DNA of 64,000 bases from an uncultured Pseudoclavibacter sp. (lineage in GTDB: Bacteria > Actinomycetota > Actinomycetes > Actinomycetales > Microbacteriaceae). The stretch is from contig CAMIMS010000005.1 of NCBI GenBank assembly GCA_946221025.1, forward strand, positions 1 through 64,000, read 5' to 3'. Each line of letters starts with the position of its first letter. Position 1 is the stretch's first letter. Below, in pieces: positions 25,123 to 34,811 of the stretch. The translations under genes were made by a program, and so were the position numbers. Below the pieces are notes generated by a model. The model was not told where the DNA came from. It ran no database searches and worked only from the letters and a program-made list of their open reading frames with translations.

Positions 25123-26319
25123 CTAGTAGCCGCGCGAGCGATTGCGCCGTTCGCGACGCGTAGCGAACTGCTCACGCTCCGCGTCGCCGCTGTTGCCGGT
25201 GTTCGTGGCGCGGTGATCGGTCGAGCGCTCCTCGTGGTCACCGGCGCCTCCGCTGACCGGCTGATCGCTCCAGTCGTGCAGCTCGCCGTCGAGTCCCTCC
25301 ATGCCGCCGCGGGACTCCTCGTAGACCTGCTGGGTACCGAGCGTCGGCTCATCCGGGTCGAATCCGTGAACCTCATTCGGGTCGATCGGTTCGCCCGCAT
25401 TCGGGTTTGACGGTGTGGCGTACTGATCCTCAACGAACTGTGCGGCGACATCGCCGCGGGTAACGGGCTGGTCGTCGGGCTCGTACTGCTGGCTCATATC
25501 TGCTCCCTGGTCGTATCCGGAGTCGTACTGCTGGTAACCGCCGTTGTACTGGTCGGGCGCGGCACCGTACTGGTCATAATCCGACTCGAACGTTTCCTGC
25601 TCGTCGTACTGGGGCGCGTGCTCCGCATCCGCGAACTCTGCGTTCTCGTCGTCGTAGTCGAGTGCTTGAGCGTCGTAGGCCTCGTCGCCGTTCATCTCGA
25701 CCGGTTGGAGCGCCGATTCTTCGATGGGGTTCCCAACCCGCCCCGGCACTTCGTAGTAGCGGTAGAGCGCCTCCTCTTCGGACACGCTGAGGTTCTGGTC
25801 GATTTCGGTGCTTGGCGCACCGGTCACGGTCGCCTTGCCGTAGGGCACGATCAACCGGCGACCCTCGAGTTCTGCCTCATCGAGCGGGAGAAAGTATTCC
25901 TTCGTGCCGAACAGGCCCGTTTTCACGGTCACCCAGTTCGGTTCGCCGGTCTGGTCGTCGAGGTAGACCTGTCCGACCTTGCCGATGCGCTCATCCTGTG
26001 GCCCGTATACGGCGGCCTCGAATAGACGCGTGAGCTGCTCCTCGCGCTTCACCGAGGCGCTATCGATTTCGGTGACGTCTTCAACACCGAGGTCGATCTC
26101 ATCGGCGGCGGGAATGCCGGTGTCCACGAGAACACCGGTCGCCGCTGAGGAATCTTCGTGGCGCCACGTCACCGCATCCGGGTCGTAAGCCGTCGCCACG
26201 CTCGCGTCGAGATCGATCGTTGACTCGCCCCCATCCGACTCCTGGTCGGATGAGAACACCGGGTCATCTCCGAACAGGGACGCAACGTCGCCGTCGTGTT
26301 CGACATCTCTGTCTCGCAT
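25123..26319 (-). CDS. PRC-barrel domain protein with long acidic tail
   Basis: 398 residues, soluble. A PRC-barrel (about 98-190) is visible in 'FEAAVYGPQDERIGKVGQVY' and 'GEPNWVTVKTGLFGTKEYFL'; the same domain occurs in RimM and photosynthetic reaction-centre H subunits. The N-terminus is acidic. Residues about 230-310 are rich in Gln, Tyr, Asp and Gly (YDQYGAAPDQYNGGYQQY), a disordered, prion-like composition. ATG 26319 follows GGGAGGT. Family members in actinobacteria are often stress-related, but the role here is unknown. Confidence 0.8.
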   Translation of the reverse strand: MRDRDVEHDGDVASLFGDDPVFSSDQESDGGESTIDLDASVATAYDPDAVTWRHEDSSAATGVLVDTGIPAADEIDLGVEDVTEIDSASVKREEQLTRLFEAAVYGPQDERIGKVGQVYLDDQTGEPNWVTVKTGLFGTKEYFLPLDEAELEGRRLIVPYGKATVTGAPSTEIDQNLSVSEEEALYRYYEVPGRVGNPIEESALQPVEMNGDEAYDAQALDYDDENAEFADAEHAPQYDEQETFESDYDQYGAAPDQYNGGYQQYDSGYDQGADMSQQYEPDDQPVTRGDVAAQFVEDQYATPSNPNAGEPIDPNEVHGFDPDEPTLGTQQVYEESRGGMEGLDGELHDWSDQPVSGGAGDHEERSTDHRATNTGNSGDAEREQFATRRERRNRSRGY

Positions 26320-26411
26320 CTTTGACCTCCCGAGGGTCGCGGAATGACACCCTCACTAGCACTCTAGTAAGCGGGAGGTTGGCCTTCTCCGAGACAGGGG
26401 AGCGCGGCCGG

Positions 26412-27641
26412 TCACGCCGCCCCGGGTTCGGCCTTTCGAATCGTCTCGATCGGCTGGGTGTCCGGATGCGGTGAGGCATCCCCGTGGCTGAGGTCCGGAA
26501 CGGTGCCGCCGGCGATGATGAGCAGCACAATGCCGAGCGTGCCGAAGATGGCGCCGGTCGCGAATCCACCCACCGGTCCGAACACGTCGATGGCCGGCCC
26601 CGCGATCGCCGTCGCGATGGCCGAGCCGATGACCTGACCCGACCCCATCCACGCGAACGCCTCCGGGGTCTGGCTGAACTTCACCGAGCTTGAGACGCAT
26701 GCGTAAATGCCAGACAGCAGGGGAGCGCAGCCGAGGCCGGTGATGATGAATCCGGCGTAGACCCAGATGGTGTTGTCCCACACGCAGCACATGAGCGCAC
26801 CAACGACCATGGGAATCGCTCTAAGCAGCAGCGACCTGGATGAGACGGGCCTGGCTCCGAACAGCAGCCCGCCGATGATCGAGCCGACCGCGCTGAGGCC
26901 AATCGCGATGCCGGCTTCTGGGCGATCGTGCCCGTACATGGCGACGACGGCCGTTTCGGTGCCACCGAACAGGCCCACCATGAAGAGGTTGAGCATCGTC
27001 ATGACGAGCACGACGGGGTTTCGGAGCACCGCGCCCAGGCGTCGCTTGGGTTTGCGCGGGCGCACCCCGCTCACCTCGGGGCTGAACGTGAAGGCGAATG
27101 CGCCGACGAGGAGCACGAGCCCCGCGGCAATCACGCCCACCTGCGGTGAGAGAAAGAGCGCAATGCCGGTCGCGACGAGCGGGCCGAGCACCCAGATGAG
27201 CTCCTGCAGGGTTGCGTCCACGGCGAATACGGCGGTGAGCTTCTTGCCATCAACGATCGTGGGGAAGACCGTCCGCGCCGCCGGAGTGATGGGCGGGGTC
27301 GTGATGCCCATGATGAGCGCGAGAAGAATCGTCACCCACAGGGGCCCAGGAACCAGCGCGATGCCAAAGAGCGACAGGCTTGCGGCGATCGTCGTTGCAA
27401 GCAGCACCGGTCGCATCCCGAACCGCGACAGCAGGCGGCTCGAGATCGGGCCGCACACGGCCTGACCCACACCGATCGCGGCAACGCAGAGCCCCGCGGG
27501 GCCGTACGCGCCGTACGTTTGCTCGGTGTGCATGAGCACGGATAGCGAGATCATGCCCGCTGGAAAACGCGCGAGAAGCTCGGTCGCGAGCACGCGGGCA
27601 ACGCCCGGTTCGCGCAGAACACGGAAGGGGGATGCAGCCAT
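26412..27641 (-). CDS. MFS transporter
   Basis: 409 residues, about 12 membrane helices. The first segment 'ARFPAGMISLSVLMHTEQTY' and the loop 'RFGMRPVLL' (the MFS TM2-3 motif) place it in the major facilitator superfamily, near the actinobacterial YbfB/SetA-like drug or sugar exporters. ATG 27641 gives the expected N-terminus (MAASPFRVLREPG); upstream codons are Cys/His/Arg rich and unlikely to be translated. Single gene, divergent from nrdH. Substrate unknown. Confidence 0.85.
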   Translation of the reverse strand: MAASPFRVLREPGVARVLATELLARFPAGMISLSVLMHTEQTYGAYGPAGLCVAAIGVGQAVCGPISSRLLSRFGMRPVLLATTIAASLSLFGIALVPGPLWVTILLALIMGITTPPITPAARTVFPTIVDGKKLTAVFAVDATLQELIWVLGPLVATGIALFLSPQVGVIAAGLVLLVGAFAFTFSPEVSGVRPRKPKRRLGAVLRNPVVLVMTMLNLFMVGLFGGTETAVVAMYGHDRPEAGIAIGLSAVGSIIGGLLFGARPVSSRSLLLRAIPMVVGALMCCVWDNTIWVYAGFIITGLGCAPLLSGIYACVSSSVKFSQTPEAFAWMGSGQVIGSAIATAIAGPAIDVFGPVGGFATGAIFGTLGIVLLIIAGGTVPDLSHGDASPHPDTQPIETIRKAEPGAA

Positions 27642-27840
27642 TTCGGCGCAATCGTAGCGGGGGAGCGACACGAGCGCCGAGCGCGGTGCTCTCGCATCTC
27701 GCGGGGTGCATCTGGACGGGTTGTCCACATGTTGTGGGATGAGCTGTTGATAGGTCACCAGAAGCGGTGGATGGCGGTGGAAAAGTGCCCGACTTGTCCA
27801 CGACTCGCGGGGTCGGGATGTGGAGAATGACACGGTTGTA

Positions 27841-27856
27841 AGACAGCATCTAGTGG
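27841..27856 (+). promoter_or_regulatory. NrdR-like box 1 upstream of nrdH
   Basis: AGACAGCATCTAGTGG matches 11 of 16 positions of box 2 and lies exactly 31 bp (three helical turns) upstream of it. Paired boxes at this spacing are characteristic of NrdR, the repressor of ribonucleotide reductase operons. The whole 27642-27984 gap is gene-free and holds the nrd promoter and that of the divergent MFS gene. Confidence 0.6.
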
Positions 27857-27871
27857 TGATACCTTCGACAG

Positions 27872-27887
27872 CCACAAGATGTAGTGG
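27872..27887 (+). promoter_or_regulatory. NrdR-like box 2 upstream of nrdH
   Basis: CCACAAGATGTAGTGG is an imperfect palindrome close to the NrdR consensus (acaCwAtATaTwgTgt, or actinobacterial CACAAGATGTAGTG variants). With box 1, 31 bp upstream, it forms the tandem site expected for an ATP/dATP-sensing NrdR repressor. Confidence 0.75.
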
Positions 27888-27984
27888 CTAGCCCGGCATC
27901 ACCGCCCCAGCACCTCGAGCCGCAACCGACTCGAGAACACCTTGTAATCCACCCCCACACACCCCGTCTGATTGGAAGATTCCC

Positions 27985-28218
27985 ATGACGATTGCCGTTT
28001 ACAGCAAGCCCGCCTGCGTGCAGTGCACCGCCACCTACCGCGCTCTTGACCGCCAGGGTCTCGAGTACGAAGTCTTCGACGTGTCCGTCGACGAGAAGGC
28101 GCTTGAGACCGTGAAGGAGCTCGGCTACCTCCAGGCTCCCGTCGTGGTGACCGACACCGACCACTGGTCGGGCTTCCGCCCCGACAAGATCAGCTCGCTC
28201 GCCGAGAACGCGGCGTAA
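27985..28218 (+). CDS. nrdH: Glutaredoxin-like NrdH-redoxin
   Basis: 77 residues, a single thioredoxin fold. The active site 'CVQC' (residues 11-14) follows 'AVYSKPA', and 'YLQAPVVVTDTDHWSGFRPD' is the NrdH-specific cis-Pro and WSGFRPD signature that distinguishes it from glutaredoxin. It supplies electrons to the class Ib ribonucleotide reductase encoded just downstream. First gene of nrdHIE, under the paired NrdR-like boxes. Confidence 0.96.
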   Translation: MTIAVYSKPACVQCTATYRALDRQGLEYEVFDVSVDEKALETVKELGYLQAPVVVTDTDHWSGFRPDKISSLAENAA

Positions 28219-28424
28219 GGCTCGAGACCACTCGCCGCATCCGACCCGGTCGCATCCATCCCGACACATCGAAATCCCCCATACCGACGTGGCCCGACTG
28301 ACACCGTGACATCACCGATGCGTGATCGAACCGGGCAGTCGGGAAGGGAAACCGCATGCGAAGCCTGTTTCGGCAACCCGGGGCGGATGCGGCGAATTCG
28401 ATCTGTACGGACGAACACGCGCCT

Positions 28425-28838
28425 ATGACCCAGCTGATCTACTTCTCGAGCGTTTCGGGCAATACGCACCGGTTCGTCGAGAAGCTTGGCCGGGATGCGT
28501 TACGCATCCCGTATCAGCCCGGTGCCGAACAGCCGGTCGCCGACGAGCCGTATGTGCTCGTGCTTCCCACCTACGGTGGCGGCAACGGCAAGGGTGCAGT
28601 TCCCAAGCAGGTCATCCGCTTCCTCAATAACGAACACAACCGCAATCTCCTCCGCGGCGTCATCGCCGGGGGGAATACGAATTTCGGTGCCGGGTTCGGC
28701 ATCGCGGGCGACATTGTCGCCGCGAAGTGCCAGGTGCCGATGCTCTATCGATTCGAAGTCTTTGGCACGGCCGAAGACGTGCAGAACGTCAACAAAGGAT
28801 TGGACGAGTTTTGGCAACGGCAACCGAAACCCCAGTAG
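28425..28838 (+). CDS. nrdI: Flavodoxin-like NrdI
   Basis: 137 residues from ATG 28425, which gives the canonical N-terminus '[20 protein letters not shown]' with the FMN phosphate loop SSVSGNTHR. '[17 protein letters not shown]' and '[18 protein letters not shown]' are the flavin-contacting NrdI loops. NrdI generates the oxidant that assembles the Mn(III)2-Tyr cofactor of NrdF. An upstream in-frame ATG at 28356 has the better ribosome site (AAGGGAAA) and would add 23 residues. Overlaps the probable nrdE start by 28 nt. Confidence 0.93.
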   Translation: MTQLIYFSSVSGNTHRFVEKLGRDALRIPYQPGAEQPVADEPYVLVLPTYGGGNGKGAVPKQVIRFLNNEHNRNLLRGVIAGGNTNFGAGFGIAGDIVAAKCQVPMLYRFEVFGTAEDVQNVNKGLDEFWQRQPKPQ

Positions 28839-30964
28839 CGACCACGAGCGCACCCAGCAGCGGCATGGATTACCACGCGCTGAACGCGATGCTCAACCTG
28901 TACGACAGCGAGGGCATGATTCAGTTCGACCGTGACCGCGAGGCGGCACGGGAGTACTTCCTGCAGCACGTGAACCAGAACACGGTGTTCTTTCACGACC
29001 TGAAGGAGCGGCTCGAGTACCTCGTTGAGAACGAGTACTACGAGAAGGATGTGCTCGACCAGTACTCGTTCGAGTTCATCGAGCAGCTTCGCGACCGCGC
29101 CTACGCGGTGAAGTTCCGCTTCCCGACCTTCCTCGGCGCGTTCAAGTTCTACACCTCGTACGCCCTGAAGACGTTCGACGGCAAGCGTTACCTTGAGCGC
29201 TTCGAAGACCGCGTGCTCATGGTGGCACTCGGCCTTGCCCGCGGGGATGAGCAGCTGGCGACCGCGCTCGTCGACGAGATGATCTCGGGGCGCTTCCAGC
29301 CGGCCACTCCCACGTTCCTGAACACCGGCAAGAAGCAGCGCGGCGAGCTCGTTTCGTGCTTCCTGCTTCGCATCGAAGACAACATGGAGTCGATCGGCCG
29401 CTCGATCAACTCGGCGCTGCAGCTGTCCAAGCGCGGCGGTGGGGTGGCGTTCTCGCTGTCGAACATTCGCGAATCCGGTGCGCCGATCAAGCAGATTCAG
29501 AACCAGTCCTCGGGCATCATTCCCGTGATGAAGCTGCTCGAAGACAGCTTCTCGTACGCGAACCAGCTCGGTGCCCGTCAGGGCGCGGGCGCGGTGTACC
29601 TGTCGGCGCACCACCCCGACATCATGCGATTCCTCGACACCAAGCGCGAGAACGCGGATGAGAAGATCCGCATTAAGACGCTCTCGCTCGGTGTGGTCAT
29701 TCCCGACATCACGTTCGAACTCGCCAAGCGCGACGAAGACATGTACCTCTTCTCTCCCTACGACGTTGAGCGCGTGTACGGAGTCCCCTTCGGCGACATC
29801 TCGGTGAGCGAGAAGTACGACGAGATGGTCGACGATGCGCGCATCAAGAAGACGAAGATCAAGGCGCGCCAGTTCTTCACGACGCTCGCCGAGATTCAGT
29901 TCGAATCCGGGTACCCCTACATCCTGTTCGAAGACACCGCGAACCGCTCGAACCCGATCGAAGGGCGCATCAACATGTCGAACCTGTGCTCGGAGATTCT
30001 GCAGGTCAACACGCCAACCGAGTACAACGACGACCTCTCATACGCCGAGGTCGGCAATGACATTTCATGCAACCTCGGTTCGCTGAACATCGCGAAGACG
30101 ATGGATTCGGAGGATTTCGGTCGCACGGTCGAGACCGCGATTCGTGGCCTCACCGCGGTGAGCGATATGTCGCACATCGGCTCGGTGCCCTCGATCGCGA
30201 AGGGCAACGCCGAATCGCACGCGATCGGCCTCGGGCAGATGAACCTGCACGGCTACCTCGGCCGCGAGCGCATTTTCTACGGTTCGGAAGAAGCGCTCGA
30301 CTTCACGAACGTGTACTTCGCGACGGTGCTGTTCCACTGCCTGCGCGCCTCGAACCTCATCGCCGAAGAGCGCGGCGAGACCTTCGTCGGCTTTGAGCGT
30401 TCGAAGTACGCGAGCGGCGAGTTCTTCGAGAAGTACGTGAACGAGGACTGGCTTCCGACCACCGACCGCGTGCGGGAACTGTTTGACGGCATTCACCTGC
30501 CCACTCGCGAGGATTGGGCCGAGCTTCGCGACCGCATCAAGCGCACCGGCATTTACAACCGCAACCTGCAGGCGGTGCCGCCCACCGGCTCAATTTCGTA
30601 CATCAACCACTCGACCTCATCGATTCACCCGATCGCTTCAAAGATCGAGATTCGAAAAGAGGGCAAGATCGGCCGCGTCTACTACCCGGCGCCGTACCTC
30701 ACGAACGACAACCTCGAGTACTTCGAGGATGCGTATGAGATCGGCTTCGAGAAGATCATCGACACGTACGCGGCGGCAACCCAGCACGTCGACCAGGGCC
30801 TGTCGCTGACGCTGTTCTTCAAGGACACCGCGACGACCCGTGACCTGAACCGTGCGCAGATCTACGCGTGGCGCAAGGGCATCAAGACCATCTACTACGT
30901 GCGCCTGCGCCAGCTCGCCCTCGAAGGAACCGAGGTCGAGGGCTGCGTGAGCTGCATGCTCTAG
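28811..30964 (+). CDS. nrdE: Class Ib ribonucleoside-diphosphate reductase alpha subunit
   Basis: 717 residues from TTG 28811. This start gives the short pre-sequence before [14 protein letters not shown] usual in actinobacterial NrdE; ATG 28865 is the alternative. '[10 protein letters not shown]' and '[11 protein letters not shown]' hold the redox-active Cys pair. 'MSNLCSEI' holds the active-site Cys and Glu. 'GCVSCML' is the C-terminal redox relay. Reduces NDPs to dNDPs with NrdF as radical donor and NrdH as reductant. Its stop overlaps the stop of the convergent downstream gene (CTAG, 30961-30964). nrdF is not adjacent but 17 kb downstream. Confidence 0.96.
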   Translation: MATATETPVATTSAPSSGMDYHALNAMLNLYDSEGMIQFDRDREAAREYFLQHVNQNTVFFHDLKERLEYLVENEYYEKDVLDQYSFEFIEQLRDRAYAVKFRFPTFLGAFKFYTSYALKTFDGKRYLERFEDRVLMVALGLARGDEQLATALVDEMISGRFQPATPTFLNTGKKQRGELVSCFLLRIEDNMESIGRSINSALQLSKRGGGVAFSLSNIRESGAPIKQIQNQSSGIIPVMKLLEDSFSYANQLGARQGAGAVYLSAHHPDIMRFLDTKRENADEKIRIKTLSLGVVIPDITFELAKRDEDMYLFSPYDVERVYGVPFGDISVSEKYDEMVDDARIKKTKIKARQFFTTLAEIQFESGYPYILFEDTANRSNPIEGRINMSNLCSEILQVNTPTEYNDDLSYAEVGNDISCNLGSLNIAKTMDSEDFGRTVETAIRGLTAVSDMSHIGSVPSIAKGNAESHAIGLGQMNLHGYLGRERIFYGSEEALDFTNVYFATVLFHCLRASNLIAEERGETFVGFERSKYASGEFFEKYVNEDWLPTTDRVRELFDGIHLPTREDWAELRDRIKRTGIYNRNLQAVPPTGSISYINHSTSSIHPIASKIEIRKEGKIGRVYYPAPYLTNDNLEYFEDAYEIGFEKIIDTYAAATQHVDQGLSLTLFFKDTATTRDLNRAQIYAWRKGIKTIYYVRLRQLALEGTEVEGCVSCML

Positions 30965-31488
30965 GAGTCGCTGTCCAGTTCGCCCGCATCTGCGGGCGGC
31001 TGGTCCACCGCGGGAGCGTCGGGGCCCTGTTCGGCCCCGACGCTCTGCGTTTCGACGGGAACCCACGCGTCGGCGGTCGGTGACCAATCGGGGGCGATGC
31101 GGGAATCGGTGTCGTCGTTCGTGATCGGCTCTGCTTTGTCGGCCAGCGGCAGCAGCACGGCCGAGGCGCCGAGCGCGAGCCGGCGGGCGAAGCGCTCGCC
31201 GAGTTCCGCGTGGCCGGAGCCGATCCAGCCGTCATGCCAGAACGTCGGCAATAAAATCGTCGCCTCGTCAACGTGGGGAACGATGCGCGAGAGTTCCTCG
31301 TATGACTCAAGGCGGACGGGCCGCCCGAATCCGAAGACGAACTCGCCCCCATTCGTGACAACGGCCACGCTCTGACCGTCTTCGATGGTTTGAACCGCGA
31401 GACCTGCATCGTGCGCGCCGCCAAGCAGCGCGGCGAGATCGCGCGGACCGAGTGGCGCATTCGCGAGGACCGCGAGCTCATACGGCAT
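30961..31488 (-). CDS. Hypothetical protein paired with the DUF6177-like gene
   Basis: 175 residues. The N-terminal about 120 residues look globular ('[20 protein letters not shown]', '[20 protein letters not shown]'); the C-terminus is acidic and disordered. ATG 31488 lies inside the end of the upstream gene (11-nt overlap), so the two are translated as a unit. The pair is divergent from the WXG100-headed toxin gene, a setting in which secretion accessory or specificity proteins are common. No family recognised. Confidence 0.7.
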   Translation of the reverse strand: MPYELAVLANAPLGPRDLAALLGGAHDAGLAVQTIEDGQSVAVVTNGGEFVFGFGRPVRLESYEELSRIVPHVDEATILLPTFWHDGWIGSGHAELGERFARRLALGASAVLLPLADKAEPITNDDTDSRIAPDWSPTADAWVPVETQSVGAEQGPDAPAVDQPPADAGELDSDS

Positions 31489-32914
31489 TGTTCTGCTCCT
31501 CATCGTGTGAGCTGTTCGCGTCCGAATCGCCGGTTTCTGAGTCGATGGGATCCAGAACGGTTTCCTGCAAACCGCCCGCGTCCCGCTCTTCATGCGACTG
31601 GTTCGTGTTCCGCGCGTCCGGGTAACTTGAACCGTCGCGGAGATCTTCATCCGCGTTCGGTTCGTCCTCGGATTTATCTGGTTCTCCCGATTGGTATTCG
31701 GCAAGGATCTGCGCGTGCTGCTTCTCGATCTCGGCGCGCGGATTCTTCCCGAAAATGGACGTGACGAGGTCTTCCGGCATGCCGATCATCGCGGCGTCGG
31801 GCCCGAGTGCGGCAATGAGGTCCCGCAGCTCGATCGCGTTTGCGGGGGAGGGCACTTCGCCGAGTTCGACAAGCAGACTTTCACGGCGACGCGCACCGAT
31901 GTAGCTTGCGACGAATCGTTCCTCGAAGGGAATGGGGTTGCTGCGAATCCCGAATCGGGAGACACCGGGTGCGCCAATGAGGATCGCCATCGGCACCGTT
32001 GGAAGCGTCAACCATGGCCATCGATGCAAATCGGGGTGACCGATCGTCGCTGTCGCGAACGCGATGAGCGGCGTCGCCGCATCGGTGATTGCTTCCAGCG
32101 CCGCAGGTCCGAGCGCGAAGTCGGCGCCGTTGCCTTCGGGATTGCCCGGTCCAACATCGACCGTGACGGAGAAGACCTCCTCCGCGCCGGCGTCGGTTTG
32201 CGAGATGTCTGTCGAAGCCACGAGCCGTCGGCCTTGCTCGTCAGCGCCCGCAGCGAAGATCATCGATGCTCCACCGAAGCGGTCACGGAGATCCTCCGCG
32301 ACCGCAATGTCGTCCCACGCGAGGGTGACCGGTTCGTCCCATCCCCATTCGAGCACAGCTTCATCGAGCAGCGTCTCGGTGATGCGTCGAATCACTTGCC
32401 CAAATGGCGCGGTTTTCGGATTGGGGTGACGAAGCGATCCGGTGATTGTGAGCCAAGCGCGGAGCTCTTCCTGTTTGAAGGGGATGTCTGCATGCTCGCG
32501 AGCGGGTTCCGGTTCGTGGGTATGTGTCTGGACGACATCGTCGGGACGCTCAAGGCGAATGCCGGTGAGTGCATCCCGGAGCCCTGCATCGGTCTGCACG
32601 ACCCAGCGCCCGCCGAGCCGAGCCAGCATGTCCGCAAGGGCGGGGGTCAACACGCTCGACCCGCGAGTGAGGACGATGGGTCGACGTCCCTCGGCCGCTG
32701 CTGCGGCGATGAACCGACGCCGAGATGGTGAGAGGCGCACCACCGAAGCAGTGGCGATTGTCATCACCCATCCGGGACCCTCGGCATCGACATGCGGGCT
32801 CGTGGCGCCGGGTGCCCTCAGCTCTTGCCGACGATGCCGCGGGTAGGTGCTCGGCGTGACGCGCTCGAACGCGGGACTTGCAGACGGTTGACCGGGGCTC
32901 GGGGCGTCACTCAC
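31478..32914 (-). CDS. DUF6177-like protein
   Basis: 478 residues, no membrane helix. The central part (about 90-400) reads as a globular domain: 'RRPIVLTRGSSVLTPALADM', 'WLTITGSLRHPNPKTAPFGQ' and 'PMAILIGAPGVSRFG'. The C-terminal 80 residues are acidic and disordered. It resembles, from memory, the actinobacterial DUF6177 family seen beside WXG100/type VII secretion genes; this needs a profile search. GTG 32914 is the assumed start. The gene is divergent from the toxin gene (170-nt gap) and overlaps the next gene, so it probably assists toxin export or function (inference). Confidence 0.65.
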   Translation of the reverse strand: MSDAPSPGQPSASPAFERVTPSTYPRHRRQELRAPGATSPHVDAEGPGWVMTIATASVVRLSPSRRRFIAAAAAEGRRPIVLTRGSSVLTPALADMLARLGGRWVVQTDAGLRDALTGIRLERPDDVVQTHTHEPEPAREHADIPFKQEELRAWLTITGSLRHPNPKTAPFGQVIRRITETLLDEAVLEWGWDEPVTLAWDDIAVAEDLRDRFGGASMIFAAGADEQGRRLVASTDISQTDAGAEEVFSVTVDVGPGNPEGNGADFALGPAALEAITDAATPLIAFATATIGHPDLHRWPWLTLPTVPMAILIGAPGVSRFGIRSNPIPFEERFVASYIGARRRESLLVELGEVPSPANAIELRDLIAALGPDAAMIGMPEDLVTSIFGKNPRAEIEKQHAQILAEYQSGEPDKSEDEPNADEDLRDGSSYPDARNTNQSHEERDAGGLQETVLDPIDSETGDSDANSSHDEEQNNAV

Positions 32915-33084
32915 ATTCGTGAGCCTAATCCAGACAGGTCTCGTGATTGGCTGCGTTACACGGCCCTTATCGGGCTCGTCCTACCGGACCGCTACTGACA
33001 GACCATGGGGAGTTCTCCCTACAGACATATCGCTCAATGGTTCCTAAGCTCGGACGCGTCAAGTGTTTGATAGGGAGTGCGGAC

Positions 33085-34737
33085 ATGGCGACTGGAATGT
33101 TCGGTGCAGATGTTGAGTTACTGATGGAGTTTTCCGGCACGTTCGAGATGCGCCGCGAAACCGTCGATCACGCCAAGGCCGTCGTGGGTCCGGAGATCGA
33201 GAACGTGCAGTGGTTCGGCCAGGATGCCGAGAACTACAAGTCGACGTACGGCCAGTCGATTCCGAAGGCACTGGGGACGCTTTCATCGGTGCTGGTCGCG
33301 CAGCACGATGATCTTCGTCGTCAGGCCCAAGAGCAGGACGAGACCTCGAGGGCGAAAAGTGACGAGGGTTGCCTGGAGAAGACGGGAGACTTCTTCAAGG
33401 GCGTCGCGGATGCGGTCAAAAACTTCTTCACGGGGCTCGCCAACGGGGTCGAGTCTTTCTTGAAGGGCCTTGTTGTTGATGGGGCGCTCGCGGAACTCAA
33501 AGATGCCCTCGGCCTCCTCGGCATGAACTTCGACGACGGATTCTCATGGAATCTCGACAACGCGAAGCAGGCCTGGGGAGACATGTTTGGAGGACTCGGG
33601 GCACTGATCGGACGCGACCCGAACACGGGCGAGTGGAGCCTTGGCACTGCCGGTGAAGCGTGGAAGAACCTAGGTAAGGGGCTTGTTGCCTGGGACAAGT
33701 GGAAAGAGAACCCTGCCGAAGCGTTTGGTGAGACGCTCTGGAATGTCGGGTCGATGCTCATCCCGGGTGTCGGCGCTTCCAAAGCATCGAAGATGCTCAA
33801 TGCGGCGGATGTGCCGCCACCATCGAAGCTCGATCTCGACGACGCCGCACGGCGAAGCGATGTTGATGCCGCGGCTGCTCGCCGCGCGGATGATAGCGAG
33901 CCGACACGGAACACCACCGCGAAGGACGCCGACGGAGGTGCTCCGGCCAAACTTCCGCATTCGGTCACGCAGCTTTCCGACGGCACGATCGTCACGCCGT
34001 TCGGCGAGTATCCCGTCGAGCGTCAGCACAACAACCTGACGACCCGTTATGAGCCCGAGAGCCCGGACTGGGCTTCGAAGGAGAGCAAGTACAACGCGGA
34101 TAGAGAGATGGTGGCTCGTAAATTCAACGACGACGGCACGATGTCGAGCCTCGAGCCGAATTCGCTTTACCACACCGAACGTGGCAGCGTCATCACGACG
34201 GATGAGCATGGTCTGCCGACTTACGGCACCCACACCGGTAAAGCTGCGGATATTCTGCCGAGCGACCACCGCAACATGCCAGATATCCCCGCGAAAAATT
34301 GGCCGTCTCGCGTGAGTGACGAAGATGTGCACGGACACATCATCCCGACGACTCGGGATCCGATCAATAGCTACCTCGGAGTCGAGACGCAAACACCGAA
34401 GTCGAATGGCGGCGTTGGATACGGAGCTAAGAGTGAGAATCCACAGCCTCACCAACAGCTGATGGAGTTGCGCGACCAGACCTATATGAAGATAAACCCG
34501 GATGCTGACGTGACGTGGGAAGCGAAGATTGACCGCGGCGAACCGCATTTCAGCCCGGATAACCCAAGCGTATGGGTTCCCGGAGGATCCCCTGAGGCCC
34601 GGAACATTCGAATTTCAGTTGATGATGGAAATGGCGGCCTGACCCCGGTCGACCTCACGCAGCCGAAGCCATCTTCGGCGGCACGTCCTGAACTCAAACC
34701 TGACGCGGACGGCTGGGTTCGCATTACCGAGAAGTAG
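33085..34737 (+). CDS. Putative polymorphic toxin with WXG100-like N-terminal domain
   Basis: 550 residues. The first about 95 form a helical domain with the turn motif 'WFG' at 43-45, exactly where WXG100/ESAT-6 proteins carry WxG; this points to type VII (ESX) export. Amphipathic helices follow to about 250, then a linker. The C-terminal part (about 290-550) is the presumed toxin, with 'DVHGHIIP' (His416, His418) that could be a nuclease metal site. It ends 'DGWVRITEK'. ATG 33085 follows AGGGAG. The adjacent downstream gene, and its two paralogues elsewhere, are presumed immunity genes. Activity is not established. Confidence 0.7.
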   Translation: MATGMFGADVELLMEFSGTFEMRRETVDHAKAVVGPEIENVQWFGQDAENYKSTYGQSIPKALGTLSSVLVAQHDDLRRQAQEQDETSRAKSDEGCLEKTGDFFKGVADAVKNFFTGLANGVESFLKGLVVDGALAELKDALGLLGMNFDDGFSWNLDNAKQAWGDMFGGLGALIGRDPNTGEWSLGTAGEAWKNLGKGLVAWDKWKENPAEAFGETLWNVGSMLIPGVGASKASKMLNAADVPPPSKLDLDDAARRSDVDAAAARRADDSEPTRNTTAKDADGGAPAKLPHSVTQLSDGTIVTPFGEYPVERQHNNLTTRYEPESPDWASKESKYNADREMVARKFNDDGTMSSLEPNSLYHTERGSVITTDEHGLPTYGTHTGKAADILPSDHRNMPDIPAKNWPSRVSDEDVHGHIIPTTRDPINSYLGVETQTPKSNGGVGYGAKSENPQPHQQLMELRDQTYMKINPDADVTWEAKIDRGEPHFSPDNPSVWVPGGSPEARNIRISVDDGNGGLTPVDLTQPKPSSAARPELKPDADGWVRITEK

Positions 34738-34811
34738 GAGCTTGCGGCGCAGCGCATCGGTGATTCCCAAAGCGATCGTGTGCGTCGCGGCCGACTGTCG
34801 AAAGAGGGGTT

